Positions 15,663 to 25,554 are shown, numbered from the stretch's first letter. The stretch is DNA of 37,002 nucleotides from Phycisphaerales bacterium (GCA_022839625.1 JALHJL010000040.1:1-37002), one strand, 5' to 3'. Notes: a model not told the origin generated them from the sequence alone. Numbers and translations: made by a program.

Positions 15663-18071
15663 ATGAACGGCATGGTCGGTCGGTGCATCGTGCTGGTGCT
15701 CGTCGTCGGGGTCTGCGGACCGGCGACCAGGGCACAGGTCGTTCAGGGCCGGGTTGATGGTGTCGGTTTTCAGACCTCGACCACGCCGGTCTTGCGCGCC
15801 GGGCACTGGTGCCCGGTCCGGGTCTCATTGAGCTCCCAGGGCGGACAGGTGTTCAGCGGCGACCTGCGATTGGAGAGCATCGATCTGGACGGCGATCGGA
15901 TCGCCTTCACGCAACCGAGCATCGCACTCGGCGGCGACGCCGGTCCTCCCAAGCGCTTCTGGTGCTACACCGTCTGCAATTCGCCGAACGAGCTGTCTGC
16001 GAACGTGGAGTTGATCGGCCGGGACGGCGCCCTGCTTGCCGAGCTGCCGCTGCCCGCGCAGCCACCGGTCGCGATCTCCAACGACGACTTGCTCCTGCTC
16101 GACCTCAGCTTTCCGCCGGTCAGGGCCCTGGACGGCCTCAAGGCGAGTCCGGGGCAGCCTATAGAGCAGCGCGGCCTCTATCGGAACATCGTGGTCGCGA
16201 CGATGGCGGCGGCCGACCTGCCGGATCGCTGGTGGGGGCTCGAGGCGGTTGACATCGTCATCTGGGACCGGCCCGATCCGGCGGTGCTCAGTCTCGCCCA
16301 GCGGGACGCGCTGATCGAGTGGGTCCGCAACGGCGGCCAGTTGGTGATCGGAATCGGACCCCAGTGGCCCACGCTGCGCAGGAGCGAGCTGGCGCCGATC
16401 CTGCCGCTGAAGGGAGACGGTCCGACGGTGGAGGTCTCGAACCTCGACCTTTTCTTTCGCGCGGCCGCCCTCGCGGGTCGAGAGAAGCAGCCGCTCCGCA
16501 ACCCGATCGCCGTAACGACCGCTCAACCCAGCGACGACGCGTTCCGAGTCCTCGGCGACTATGGTCCTTCCGGCCCGATCTGGCTGGTCACGATGCGTCT
16601 CGTGGACTCGGGGCGTGTCGTGGCGAGCGCGGCGGCGATCAACGATCTGACGGCCGGCCTTCCGATCGACCAGAGCAAGTTCTTTGGGTTGCTGTTCGAT
16701 CTCAACACGTACCCCAAGGAGTTCGCGGAGAGGCAAGCGGAGCTGACTCAGTACGCCGGCCTGGTGGACCGGATGTGGCTCTACGACGGCGTCGTTCAGC
16801 CGATCGCCTTCGGTGCCGCCACGGCGCTGCGCGGCGCCCTGGCCCTGCTGTTCGTCGCCGGCTACGTGGCCCTGGCGACCGTGGTGAGTTGGTCGTGGCT
16901 TCGGCGTCACGGCCTGCCGCACCTGAACTGGACGGTCTTCGCGGGGTTCGCCGTCGTGGCGAGCGCTCTCAGCCTGGGCACGGTGGCCGGCTTGCGGAGC
17001 CTGTCGGGCGGCGTGCGCTCCGTGGCAATCCTGGACCTCGACGCCGACACGTCTGCCGCGCGCGGTTACTGCCTCTTCGGGTACCGCAGCCCGATCCGGC
17101 AACGGGCCGACCTGTCCCTGGCAGGTGACGGGAACTTCCTGCGGCCGCTCGCTGCGAATCCGCGCGTGGCCAACAAGTATGTGACGCCGGCCCGCTACGT
17201 GGGCATCCCCAGCCGGGCCGTGCTGGACGACGTCCTGATTCGTGCGACGCTCAAGCAGGCGGAGGGGTTCTGGCACGGCGAGGCGGGCGGAACCATCCGG
17301 GGCGATCTGGTCGTGGACCCGCGGACGGGACGGCTTACGCCCGCCAGTTGGATTGCGAACGACCTGAACGTCGAGCTGGCCGGCGGGCTGTTGGTGTTCA
17401 TCGACCCGCGGCCGCGAGAAACCGGCATGCCGTGGCGTGCCGCCGGTCTGACGAGCGCGTACGAACTGTCGGAGGAAAAGGGCGGTACGCCGGACCTGGA
17501 CGCCGTGCCGCCCGCGATCAACGTGCTGGTGCTGCCGGTCGGGAGAATCCCGGCCCGCGGGCAGCTTCGCGAGCTGGGCCAGGAGGAGTATGCGAGGGTC
17601 GACGCCAATCGGGCGGTCTGGCTGCGCCAGCGCAACCGGAAACGGAGCGAGTTGCTGAGGGGCGAACGCGACCTGCCGACCCTCTGGCACGCGCAGCAGG
17701 CCTGGGCCGGCAGCGGGCCGCTGACCCGGCTGCGCACGGGCCTCGGCGACGCGGAGCGTATGCTCTTGTTGGCGTCGACGCGGAACTACTTCCTCCACAA
17801 CCGGGGCGACGACTTCAAGTCGGTCGGCACGCCGATCAGCACGGACGGCCTGCCCGACCTGGACGTCACACATTGGCTGCTTCGCGGACAGGCGGTCTTC
17901 ATCACGTGGGCCTACGCGCCGGGGCCGCCGCGCCTGCTGCGCAACGGCAAACCGCTGGATTCCGTGGCCGGCCTGACGGCGTACCGGGTGCGTTTGCCGC
18001 TTTACTACGGCAGCGGTCCGCCGGAAGCGGATCGCGGCGGTCCGCGCGTGCTGTCTGGGGAGCCGGGCTGA
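15663..18071 (+). CDS. Large membrane-anchored protein of unknown function
   Basis: 802 aa. I do not recognise a named family. A signal peptide (~1-24, cleaving near A-T-R-A-Q) leads into a ~350-residue extracytoplasmic region that contains D-I-V-I-W-D-R-P-D and G-G-Q-L-V-I-G-I-G, a Rossmann-like pattern seen in glutamine-amidotransferase-like folds of bacterial membrane proteins. Two hydrophobic helices follow (~380-408 and ~421-443). The last ~350 residues are soluble and beta-rich. The stop overlaps the ABC ATPase ATG by one base (TGATG), which argues for translational coupling and for a joint role in a membrane complex. Transport or gliding-type functions are possible, but the sequence does not decide this. 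Confidence 0.7.
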   Translation: MNGMVGRCIVLVLVVGVCGPATRAQVVQGRVDGVGFQTSTTPVLRAGHWCPVRVSLSSQGGQVFSGDLRLESIDLDGDRIAFTQPSIALGGDAGPPKRFWCYTVCNSPNELSANVELIGRDGALLAELPLPAQPPVAISNDDLLLLDLSFPPVRALDGLKASPGQPIEQRGLYRNIVVATMAAADLPDRWWGLEAVDIVIWDRPDPAVLSLAQRDALIEWVRNGGQLVIGIGPQWPTLRRSELAPILPLKGDGPTVEVSNLDLFFRAAALAGREKQPLRNPIAVTTAQPSDDAFRVLGDYGPSGPIWLVTMRLVDSGRVVASAAAINDLTAGLPIDQSKFFGLLFDLNTYPKEFAERQAELTQYAGLVDRMWLYDGVVQPIAFGAATALRGALALLFVAGYVALATVVSWSWLRRHGLPHLNWTVFAGFAVVASALSLGTVAGLRSLSGGVRSVAILDLDADTSAARGYCLFGYRSPIRQRADLSLAGDGNFLRPLAANPRVANKYVTPARYVGIPSRAVLDDVLIRATLKQAEGFWHGEAGGTIRGDLVVDPRTGRLTPASWIANDLNVELAGGLLVFIDPRPRETGMPWRAAGLTSAYELSEEKGGTPDLDAVPPAINVLVLPVGRIPARGQLRELGQEEYARVDANRAVWLRQRNRKRSELLRGERDLPTLWHAQQAWAGSGPLTRLRTGLGDAERMLLLASTRNYFLHNRGDDFKSVGTPISTDGLPDLDVTHWLLRGQAVFITWAYAPGPPRLLRNGKPLDSVAGLTAYRVRLPLYYGSGPPEADRGGPRVLSGEPG

Positions 18072-19000
18072 TGATCGTGCAGACCATCAATCTGACGAAA
18101 CGCTACGGCAAGCTGGTGGCGTTGAACAACCTGCACCTCAACATCGAGGAAGGCGAGTGCTTCGGGTACATCGGCCCGAACGGGGCGGGCAAGACGACCA
18201 CCATTCGCATTCTGGCTACGCTGCTGCAACCGACGTGGGGGGAAGCGCGGGTCTGCGGGCACGTCGTCGGATACGAGTCGCGGAAGATCCGGCCGCTGAT
18301 CGGGTACGTGCCCGATTTCTTTGGCGCGTACGAGGACATGGTTGTCCAGGAATACCTGGAGTTCTTTGCGGCCGCTTACGACATCACGGGCAAGAAACGC
18401 GCGCAAATCGTAGGCGACGTCCTCGAGCTCACGGACTTGACCTACAAGCGCGACGCGCTCGTCGATTCGCTGTCGCGCGGCATGAAGCAACGGCTCAGCA
18501 TCGCCCGCGTGCTGCTGCACGACCCCCGGCTGCTGCTGCTCGACGAGCCGGCCAGCGGGCTCGATCCGCGGGCGCGCATCGAAATCCGCGAGCTGCTCAA
18601 AGAGCTCCACCGCATGGGCAAGACGATCCTCATCAGCTCGCACATCCTGCCGGAGCTGGCCGATCTGTGCACCAGCATCGGCATCCTCGAACAGGGCGAG
18701 CTGGTGTTCCAGGGCTCGGTACGCGAAGCCGTCCGCCGCGCCCGCCTGGGCACCACCGTGCACGTCACTACGCCGGATGATCCCGAGCGCGCCCGCCAGG
18801 TGCTGGCGGCGCTGCCCAACGTGGTAGACGTGCAGCTCAACGACGGCGCGCTGCTCGTGAGCCTGAGCCAGGAAACCACCGACTTCAGCTTCATCGCCGC
18901 GGCCCTGCTGGCCGGCAAGCTGCGGATTCACGAGATCAAGCAAGAGGAGGTGAACCTGGAGACGGCGTTCATGCGGTTGACGAAGGGGATCGTGCAGTAG
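18071..19000 (+). CDS. ABC transporter ATP-binding protein (ABC-2 type)
   Basis: 309 aa. It has Walker A G-P-N-G-A-G-K-T (residues 35-42), a signature L-S-R-G-M-K-Q-R, Walker B L-L-L-L-D-E-P followed by A-S-G-L-D-P, and the switch His in S-S-H-I-L. The ~80-residue C-terminal extension is typical of ATPases that pair with ABC-2 permeases (drug, polysaccharide or Nod-type exporters). It would power transport from the cytoplasmic face. The ATG at 18071 overlaps the preceding stop; the frame stays open far upstream only because it runs antisense-like under the upstream gene. No permease follows: the next gene is a DUF1549/DUF1553 protein. The partner is therefore either the upstream membrane protein or encoded elsewhere. 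Confidence 0.9.
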   Translation: MIVQTINLTKRYGKLVALNNLHLNIEEGECFGYIGPNGAGKTTTIRILATLLQPTWGEARVCGHVVGYESRKIRPLIGYVPDFFGAYEDMVVQEYLEFFAAAYDITGKKRAQIVGDVLELTDLTYKRDALVDSLSRGMKQRLSIARVLLHDPRLLLLDEPASGLDPRARIEIRELLKELHRMGKTILISSHILPELADLCTSIGILEQGELVFQGSVREAVRRARLGTTVHVTTPDDPERARQVLAALPNVVDVQLNDGALLVSLSQETTDFSFIAAALLAGKLRIHEIKQEEVNLETAFMRLTKGIVQ

Positions 19001-19187
19001 AGTGCACTCCGCAGCAGGGAATCGTCGACCGGGGCCACGAGCCGCGGGTCGGCCCGGTTCGCCGGCGGCCCGGACCGAGAGCCGGCCCGTCACTTTCCGC
19101 CCCGGTTTGGGCAAATGCCCGCGGCCGCCGAGCGTTATGCTGATGACAGGGCGTCACCCGCCCCGAACACCATTTGCAGTGCGTGCC

Positions 19188-20762
19188 ATGAGCGTGCTCA
19201 TGAAGATCCTGTTTGCGGCCATGGTCTGGGGGCTAGCCGTCGCTGCACCGCGAGCACCCGCGCAGCCCGTGCGACCGTATGAGCGCAGCGATTGGCCCAC
19301 GCCGGCCAACGAGGTGGACGAGCGCGTGCTGGCCGCGTTACGAGCGCGGGGGCTGGGGCCTGCCCGGCCGTGCACCGACGAGGTCTTCGTCCGGCGCGTC
19401 TACCTGGACGTGATCGGTACGCTGCCGACGGCCGACGAGGTCCGGCAATTCCTGGAGGACACGCGGACCGGGAAGCGTGCCGCATTGATCGAGAGCCTGC
19501 TGGTCCGCGAGGAGTTCGCCGACTACTGGTCGTTGAAGTGGTGCGACGTCCTCCGGGTGAAGTCGGAATACCCCATCAACCTCTGGCCGAACGCCGTGCA
19601 GGCGTACCACCGCTGGGTCCGAGACGCGATCGCGAGCAACAAGCCCTACGACGCGTTCGCATACGAGCTATTGACCGCAAGCGGCAGCAACTTCCGCGTG
19701 CCGCCCGTCAACTTTTACCGCGCGGTTCAAGGGCAGGATCGGGGCGCCATCGCGGCGGCCGTGGCACTCACGTTCATGGGAACGCGGCTGGAAGCGTGGC
19801 CGGCGGAGCCGCGGCATGAACTGGAGGGGTTTTTCTCCCGGCTGGCGTTCAAGCCGACGGCGGAGTGGAAGGAGGAGATCGTCTGCCTCGATCCAACGCC
19901 GGGCGGACCGCTGGACCTGAGCCTGCCCGACGGAACGAGCGTGCACATCGCAGTGGGCGACGATCCGCGCCGGGCGTTTGCGGCCTGGCTGGTTGCCCCG
20001 GACAACCCCTGGTTTGCCCGGAGCGTCGTGAACCGCATCTGGGCCTGGCTGCTGGGACGCGGGATCATCCACGAAGCAGACGATGTCCGGTCGGACAATC
20101 CCCCGGCGATTCCCGAGCTGTTGGCGCTGTTGGAATCCGAGTTGGTGCAGGGCGGCTACGACCTGCGCCGCGTGTACCGTCTGATCCTGAATTCCCGCAC
20201 CTACCAGCAATCGTCGATCCCGCACAGCACCGGTCCGGACGCCGAGGCGCTCTTCGCGTACTACCCCGTGCGCCGGCTGGATGCCGAGGTGCTGGTCGAT
20301 GCGTTGTGCGCGACTCTCGGATCGGGGGAGCGTTACTCGAGCGCCATTCCCGAGCCCTTTACGTTCATCCCCGAAAAGCAACGCACGATCGCCCTGGCGG
20401 ACGGCAGCATCACGAGTCCGTTCCTCGAGCTGTTCGGCCGGCCGGCCCGCGATACCGGATTGCTGTCCGAGCGGAACAACGACCCCACCGCCGCCCAGCG
20501 CCTGCACCTGCTCAATTCCAGTCACATCCGAAAGAAGATCGAGAGCAGCCCGCGCTTGCGCGAGATCGTGGCCGCGGGCGGAAGGGACCGTCGCGGGCTG
20601 GTCCGCACGCTCTACCTCACGTTCCTGTCGCGCTATCCTACAGACAGTGAACTGGAAACTGTCGAGCAGTACTTCGGGTCCAAGGGCAACAGGCCGCGAC
20701 ACGCAGTGCGCGACCTGGTCTGGGCCCTCATCAATACCAAGGAGTTCCTTTACCGGCACTGA
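19188..20762 (+). CDS. DUF1549/DUF1553 planctomycete surface protein
   Basis: 524 aa from the ATG at 19188, chosen because it begins a signal peptide (residues ~1-25, core I-L-F-A-A-M-V-W-G-L-A-V-A). Further upstream, the open frame is Arg/Pro-rich with no domain. The N-terminal DUF1549 part carries F-V-R-R-V-Y-L-D-V-I-G-T-L-P and Y-W-S-L-K-W-C-D-V-L-R. The C-terminal DUF1553 part has N-P-W-F-A-R-S-V-V-N-R-I-W-A and L-I-L-N-S-R-T-Y-Q. These families are abundant in Planctomycetota and often linked to DUF1501 proteins; their biochemical role is not established. First gene of a three-gene operon (34 nt to the next). Confidence 0.9.
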   Translation: MSVLMKILFAAMVWGLAVAAPRAPAQPVRPYERSDWPTPANEVDERVLAALRARGLGPARPCTDEVFVRRVYLDVIGTLPTADEVRQFLEDTRTGKRAALIESLLVREEFADYWSLKWCDVLRVKSEYPINLWPNAVQAYHRWVRDAIASNKPYDAFAYELLTASGSNFRVPPVNFYRAVQGQDRGAIAAAVALTFMGTRLEAWPAEPRHELEGFFSRLAFKPTAEWKEEIVCLDPTPGGPLDLSLPDGTSVHIAVGDDPRRAFAAWLVAPDNPWFARSVVNRIWAWLLGRGIIHEADDVRSDNPPAIPELLALLESELVQGGYDLRRVYRLILNSRTYQQSSIPHSTGPDAEALFAYYPVRRLDAEVLVDALCATLGSGERYSSAIPEPFTFIPEKQRTIALADGSITSPFLELFGRPARDTGLLSERNNDPTAAQRLHLLNSSHIRKKIESSPRLREIVAAGGRDRRGLVRTLYLTFLSRYPTDSELETVEQYFGSKGNRPRHAVRDLVWALINTKEFLYRH

Positions 20763-20796
20763 GTGAGCCCTGGACCCCCGGCGACAGTCTGCGCAC

Positions 20797-22134
20797 ATGA
20801 ACAAGAATCCACGCAGCGACGGAATCACGCGGCGCGAAGCGCTCCACTGGGGGCTCGCGGGCGCCGCCGGCCTGACCTTCTTCGGCCCCCGGCGCGTCCT
20901 GGCGAAAGCCGCGCGCCGGCCGGCGCGGGCCACGGCGGTGATTCAGATCTGGATGTGGGGCGGCCCCTCGCATCTGGACACGTTCGACCCCAAGCCGGAG
21001 GCGGGCTACGACTACTGCGGCCCGCTGTCCAGCGCGACTCCCACCAACGTGCCCGGCATCCGCATCGGCGAGTTGCTGCCTCGTCTGGCGCAGCACGCCG
21101 ACAAGTACGCCATCATCCGCAGCATGACGCACGGCGTGAACGCCCACGAGACGGCGTCCTATCTCGTGCAGACCGGCCGCGAGCCGGGCCGGCTCGTCTA
21201 TCCGTCGGTCGGCGCGGTCGTTTCGCTCTTCAAAGGCTACGACCACGGCTACGCCGGCCCGGTGCCGCCATATGTCGTACTCACCGAGCCGCAGGGCCGT
21301 TTCTCGGAGGCCGGCTTCCTCGGGCAGCGCTACAAGCCGTTCGCGACGGGCGGCGATCCCGGCGCGGCGCGCTTCGCGGTCGAGGGGCTCGTGGCCGAGG
21401 GCATCTCCGACGAGCGCCAGCGGCGACGGCGTGACCTGCTGCACGCGCTGGACACGCTGGGCAAGGCCATGCCCGGCGACCCGCACTTCGCGCGCCTGGA
21501 TCAGTGCGAGGAGCAGGCCTACGAGCTGATGTTCGGCGAGGCCCGGCGGCTCTTCGACCTGTCGGAAGAGCCTGACGAGCTGCGCGAAGAGTACGGCCGC
21601 AACACGTTCGGCCAGTCCTGCCTTGCAGCGCGGCGGCTGGTCGAGGCCGGCGTGCCCTACGTGACCATAAACTACAAGGGTTGGGACACGCACAAGCAGC
21701 ACTTCCAGATCATGCGCCGCAAGCTGCCGGAATTGGACCAGGGCATGGCCGCGCTTCTGGCGGACCTGGCCGGCCGCGGCCTGCTCGACCGCACCATCGT
21801 CTGGTGGGGCGGCGAGTTCGGCAGGACGCCGCGCGTGCAATGGGAGCCTCCGTGGAACGGCGGCCGCGGCCACCACGGCAAGTGCTTCTCCGCCGTGGTC
21901 GCGGGCGGTGGGTTCAAGGGCGGCTGTGTCGTGGGTGCCTCGAACGCCACCGGCGAAGAGGTGGCCGCGCGCCCCGTGTACCCGAGCGATCTGATCGGCA
22001 GCATCTACGAGCTGCTCGGCATCGACCCGGACGGGCCGCTGCCCAATCCGCGCGGGCTGGACGTTCGCCTGCTGCCCTCGCCGGCCGACGGAGTGGCCAG
22101 CGGCGGTCGCTTGCGGGAGATCATGGCCGTATGA
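20797..22134 (+). CDS. DUF1501 family protein with Tat signal
   Basis: 445 aa. The N-terminus carries a twin-arginine signal, T-R-R-E-A-L, followed by a weakly hydrophobic stretch G-L-A-G-A-A-G-L-T-F-F-G, so export by the Tat pathway is expected; tatA is in the same window at 5864. The rest matches DUF1501, related to the alkaline-phosphatase/sulfatase fold: W-M-W-G-G-P-S-H-L-D-T-F-D-P-K, M-T-H-G-V-N-A-H, N-Y-K-G-W-D-T-H, and W-W-G-G-E-F-G-R-T-P. The conserved Asp/His residues suggest metal binding (family inference). Catalytic activity of DUF1501 is not proven. The stop overlaps the next start (ATGA). Confidence 0.9.
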   Translation: MNKNPRSDGITRREALHWGLAGAAGLTFFGPRRVLAKAARRPARATAVIQIWMWGGPSHLDTFDPKPEAGYDYCGPLSSATPTNVPGIRIGELLPRLAQHADKYAIIRSMTHGVNAHETASYLVQTGREPGRLVYPSVGAVVSLFKGYDHGYAGPVPPYVVLTEPQGRFSEAGFLGQRYKPFATGGDPGAARFAVEGLVAEGISDERQRRRRDLLHALDTLGKAMPGDPHFARLDQCEEQAYELMFGEARRLFDLSEEPDELREEYGRNTFGQSCLAARRLVEAGVPYVTINYKGWDTHKQHFQIMRRKLPELDQGMAALLADLAGRGLLDRTIVWWGGEFGRTPRVQWEPPWNGGRGHHGKCFSAVVAGGGFKGGCVVGASNATGEEVAARPVYPSDLIGSIYELLGIDPDGPLPNPRGLDVRLLPSPADGVASGGRLREIMAV

Positions 22135-24518
22135 ACCTCGCCGGACGAGCGTTGCTGGCGATGCTGCTGCTCGGCGCCGTGGACGCCCGGGCGCAGCCGT
22201 CGCGCGGCGACCCCCACATCGGCTATGTTTACCCGGCTGGAGGCCGGCAAAGAACCACCTTCCGTGTGACCGTCGGCGGCCAGAACCTGCGCGGGGTAAG
22301 AAGTGCGTACTTCACCGGCGAGGGCGTGCGGGCGACCGTCCTGGAGCACTTCCCGCCGCTGCGAAGGATAGATCGCGAACAACGCGACGCGCTCGCTGCC
22401 GTGCTGCGCGGGCTGGTCGCCCAACGCTGGGCCGAGCTGCACGAGGCCGGGCAAGTCGGCCCCGTCGTGCCCTGGCGGGAACTCGGCCTGGCGGACCTAC
22501 AGCGGATGCGCGCCGCAAGTCGGGACGCCGCGCCGGACACCGCCCCCGCCGAGCCGCCGAAGCATCCCGTGCTGCACGACCTTGAGAATCAGGGCCTGCG
22601 CAGCTTGCGGCACGCCTGGCACACACTGGCCGTGCTGCGCAAGGGGCCGCCCAACGCGCAGATCGCCGAGTCCGTACTGATCGAGGTGACGATCGATCGT
22701 GACGCGCCGCCGGACGACCGCGAGTTGCGTCTCGGCGGGCGGTTCGGCCTGACGAATCCGATGGTCTTCGAAGTGGGAGTGCTGCCGGAGTTCTGCGAGT
22801 TGGAGGACAATAGCGCCGCTGCAGTGGATGGCCTGCCGGCGGAACCCCCGCTCGAACTGCCGATCGTCATCAATGGGCAGATCATGCCGGGCGACGTGGA
22901 CCGCTTCCGATTCCGGGCGGGGGCGGGTCAAGGACTGCTGATCGAGGCGCACGCCCGGCGGCTCATCCCGTACCTCGCCGACGCCGTCCCAGGCTGCTTC
23001 CAGGCCACCCTGTCCGTGTATGACGCAGCGGGGAACGAGGTCGCCTTCGCAGACGACTACCGGTTCGACCCCGACCCGGTTCTGTTCTTCGAGGTCCCGG
23101 CGGACGGCGAATATGAGCTGGAGATTCGGGACGCCATCTATCGCGGGCGAGAGGATTTCGTCTACCGCATCACGCTCGGCGAGCAGCCGTTCATCACGTC
23201 GCTTTTCCCGCTGGGCACGCGCGTCGGACACAAGCGCTACGTGCACGTCAGCGGCTGGAATCTGAGCACCGACCGGCTGCTCCTCGACCCGGAGCGGGAA
23301 GGCGCCGGCAGCCGGCAGACGCACCTGGGCATCGGAAAACGCACCTCCAACCGCGTGATCTATGCCGTGGACGCACTTCCTGCCGTTTCGGAAAGCGAGT
23401 CAAACGACACGCCGGCGGACACGCAGCGCATCGCGCCGCCCCGCATCGTGGACGGGCGGATCGACCCCGCCGGCGACGTCGACGTGTTCCAGTTCACCGG
23501 CAGGGGCGGGCACGAGGTCGTGGCGGAAGTCGTCGCCCGCCGGCTCAACTCCCCGCTCGACGCGTTGCTGCGGCTGACCGACGCGGCCGGTAGCGTGCTC
23601 GCATGGAACGACGACTACGAGCACAAGGACGGCTTTCTGCACCTCGCTGCGGGCGTCCACACCCACAGCGCCGATCCGTATCTTCGCACGCGGCTGCCGG
23701 CCGATGGCGTCTATTACGTGCACGTCGCTGACGCACAGGGCGGGGGCGGGCCGGCGTACGGCTACCGTTTGCGCGTCGGGCCGCCTCAGCCGGATTTCGC
23801 TTTGCGGGTGACGCCTTCCAGCGTGAACGTCGCCCCGCGTGGTGCCGTGCCGCTTTGCGTCTACGTGCTGCGGAGGGACGGCTTCGATGGCGAGATCGAG
23901 TTGGTTCTGGACGACCCGCCCGGGGGCTTTCACCTGAGCGGTGCGAGAATCCCAAGTCAGCGGGACAGCATCCGCGTCACACTGACGGCGCCGCGCGAGC
24001 CGCCCGATCAGCCCGTCGTCCTGCGGCTGGCCGGGCGCGCTACGATCGGCGGCGAAATCCTGAGTCGGCCGGCCGTACCCGCCGAGGACATGATGCAGGC
24101 GTTCCTCTACCGGCACCTGACACCGTCACAGGTTCTGATGGTATCCGTTCAGGGCGCGCAAGTGCCGGCGGCGGAGGTCGCCGTCAGCGGGCCCGTGCCA
24201 ATCGAGATTCCCGCCGGCGGCATGAAGGAGCTGCGCCTCAGCGTTCCGCGACGTGTGCTCGATCGGGATCTGGAGCTGGAGCTCCGCGACCCGCCGGCCG
24301 GCGTGACGCTGGAGAGCGTCACGAAACGACGCGACGGCCTGCTGCTGACGCTGAGGGCCGACGCGTCGTCAGTGCAGCCGGGGTTCGAGGACAACCTGAT
24401 CTTCGCGTGCTTCACGCAGGCGACGCGCCGGCAGGAGAGGGCCGGGAGTGAAGCTCAGCCCGCGCGCATGTCCGCCGGCTTCCTGCCAGCCATTCCAGTC
24501 GTCATCGTGTCCCCGTGA
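22131..24518 (+). CDS. Secreted protein with pre-peptidase C-terminal (PPC) domains
   Basis: 795 aa. A signal peptide (~1-22, ending near A-R-A-Q-P) is followed by an IPT-like start (P-H-I-G-Y-V-Y-P-A-G-G) and two PPC-type beta-sandwiches. The first has G-D-V-D-R-F-R-F-R-A-G-A-G-Q and F-F-E-V-P-A-D-G-E-Y; the second has G-D-V-D-V-F-Q-F-T-G-R-G-G, L-A-W-N-D-D-Y and L-P-A-D-G-V-Y-Y-V-H-V-A-D. The remaining C-terminal part is beta-rich with no named domain. It starts at the ATG overlapping the DUF1501 stop, so the two are coupled. The set DUF1549/1553 - DUF1501 - PPC is a recurring planctomycete operon; a joint role at the cell surface is inferred. Confidence 0.85.
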   Translation: MNLAGRALLAMLLLGAVDARAQPSRGDPHIGYVYPAGGRQRTTFRVTVGGQNLRGVRSAYFTGEGVRATVLEHFPPLRRIDREQRDALAAVLRGLVAQRWAELHEAGQVGPVVPWRELGLADLQRMRAASRDAAPDTAPAEPPKHPVLHDLENQGLRSLRHAWHTLAVLRKGPPNAQIAESVLIEVTIDRDAPPDDRELRLGGRFGLTNPMVFEVGVLPEFCELEDNSAAAVDGLPAEPPLELPIVINGQIMPGDVDRFRFRAGAGQGLLIEAHARRLIPYLADAVPGCFQATLSVYDAAGNEVAFADDYRFDPDPVLFFEVPADGEYELEIRDAIYRGREDFVYRITLGEQPFITSLFPLGTRVGHKRYVHVSGWNLSTDRLLLDPEREGAGSRQTHLGIGKRTSNRVIYAVDALPAVSESESNDTPADTQRIAPPRIVDGRIDPAGDVDVFQFTGRGGHEVVAEVVARRLNSPLDALLRLTDAAGSVLAWNDDYEHKDGFLHLAAGVHTHSADPYLRTRLPADGVYYVHVADAQGGGGPAYGYRLRVGPPQPDFALRVTPSSVNVAPRGAVPLCVYVLRRDGFDGEIELVLDDPPGGFHLSGARIPSQRDSIRVTLTAPREPPDQPVVLRLAGRATIGGEILSRPAVPAEDMMQAFLYRHLTPSQVLMVSVQGAQVPAAEVAVSGPVPIEIPAGGMKELRLSVPRRVLDRDLELELRDPPAGVTLESVTKRRDGLLLTLRADASSVQPGFEDNLIFACFTQATRRQERAGSEAQPARMSAGFLPAIPVVIVSP

Positions 24519-24763
24519 CGTTCGTCCACAGCGGGGTCGCCGGCGGCATCGCAGTCCGGGAGCACCCGGCGCAGGTTCGGCTGAACAGCGTGCAGCCGCG
24601 TCCCGCGGCCGGCACGAGGCCGTCCGCGGGGCGGTTGCCTCCAACACACGTCACCCCGGGCCTGCCAGTCGGTTGAAGAAGGGTGCAGGCCCCGCGGGAG
24701 AACCACGCAGCGTTACCGCGAAAACCCGCCGGCGCGGCGCCTGTCCCCTGCTCCAACGGATAC
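24519..24763. other. Convergent intergenic region
   Basis: 245 bases between the ends of two convergent genes. No gene, no T-tract terminator and no repeat could be recognised. Confidence 0.5.
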
Positions 24764-25414
24764 CTACGGATCGATGATGCGCTGCCGGATTGCGTAGCGG
24801 GCCAGCTCCACGCGATCACGTAACCCGAGCTTGCGCAGCAGGTTCGTGCGATACGAGTCGGCCGTCTTGTAGGTGATCGTCATGTGCCGCGCGGCTTCCC
24901 GCAACGTGAGCCCGCGCGCCAGCAGCGGCAGCAGCTCCGACTCGCGGCGCGACAGCAAGAGCCTCCCGTTGGCCCGCGCGGCGCCGCGCTTGAACGCCTC
25001 GCGCGTGCCGTGGCTGAAGTACTCGCGCCCGGCGGCGACGGCGGCGAGCGCGGCCCGCAGCTCCGACACGCCGCCGTCCTTCACCACGTACCCCTGCAAG
25101 GGACAGCGACCCCACGCTTCGACCTCGTGCGGCTCGATGGCGGTGCTCAGGGCCACGATGGCGGCCTGCGGCCGCAGGCGCCCGACCATCTGCAAGGCAT
25201 CGATCACGTCGGGCTGGGGTGTGTCCGCGTCCGCCAGCACAACGTCCGGCCGAGAGCGCAGCGCGGCCCACACGGCGGCCGGCCGATAGTCGGACTCGAC
25301 CGCGAGTTCGACACGCAATTCGTCCGTGAGCAGCCTGCGGTACGCGCAGCGGTCGAGCGCAGAGCTGCTCATCAGGTGAACTGCGAGACTCCTGCCGACA
25401 TCCATGTGCGACAT
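24764..25414 (-). CDS. NarL/FixJ-type response regulator with degenerate receiver
   Basis: 216 aa from the ATG at 25414; a GTG at 25477 is also possible, and neither has a strong ribosome site. Residues ~8-125 follow the receiver fold, with the candidate phospho-acceptor Asp62 in L-A-D-A-D-T-P and the conserved Lys112 in G-Y-V-V-K-D. The acidic pair that binds Mg2+ after strand 1 is replaced by Ser16-Ser17, so normal phosphorylation is doubtful. Residues ~155-212 are a LuxR-type helix-turn-helix, L-S-R-R-E-S-E-L-L through K-T-A-D-S-Y-R-T-N-L-L-R-K-L. It should bind DNA. No histidine kinase is adjacent. Targets unknown. Confidence 0.8.
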   Translation of the reverse strand: MSHMDVGRSLAVHLMSSSALDRCAYRRLLTDELRVELAVESDYRPAAVWAALRSRPDVVLADADTPQPDVIDALQMVGRLRPQAAIVALSTAIEPHEVEAWGRCPLQGYVVKDGGVSELRAALAAVAAGREYFSHGTREAFKRGAARANGRLLLSRRESELLPLLARGLTLREAARHMTITYKTADSYRTNLLRKLGLRDRVELARYAIRQRIIDP

Positions 25415-25554
25415 GACATCCCACAACGGCACGATGGCGAGCCTGGCTTGGCGCGCCACGCACCCTCCGGCACACACCCGTACCGGAAGTCGCCCAGAGC
25501 ATACGCCGCCGGGCCGGCCCCGCTACGGGTGAATACCCGTAATTCCGCGCAATG

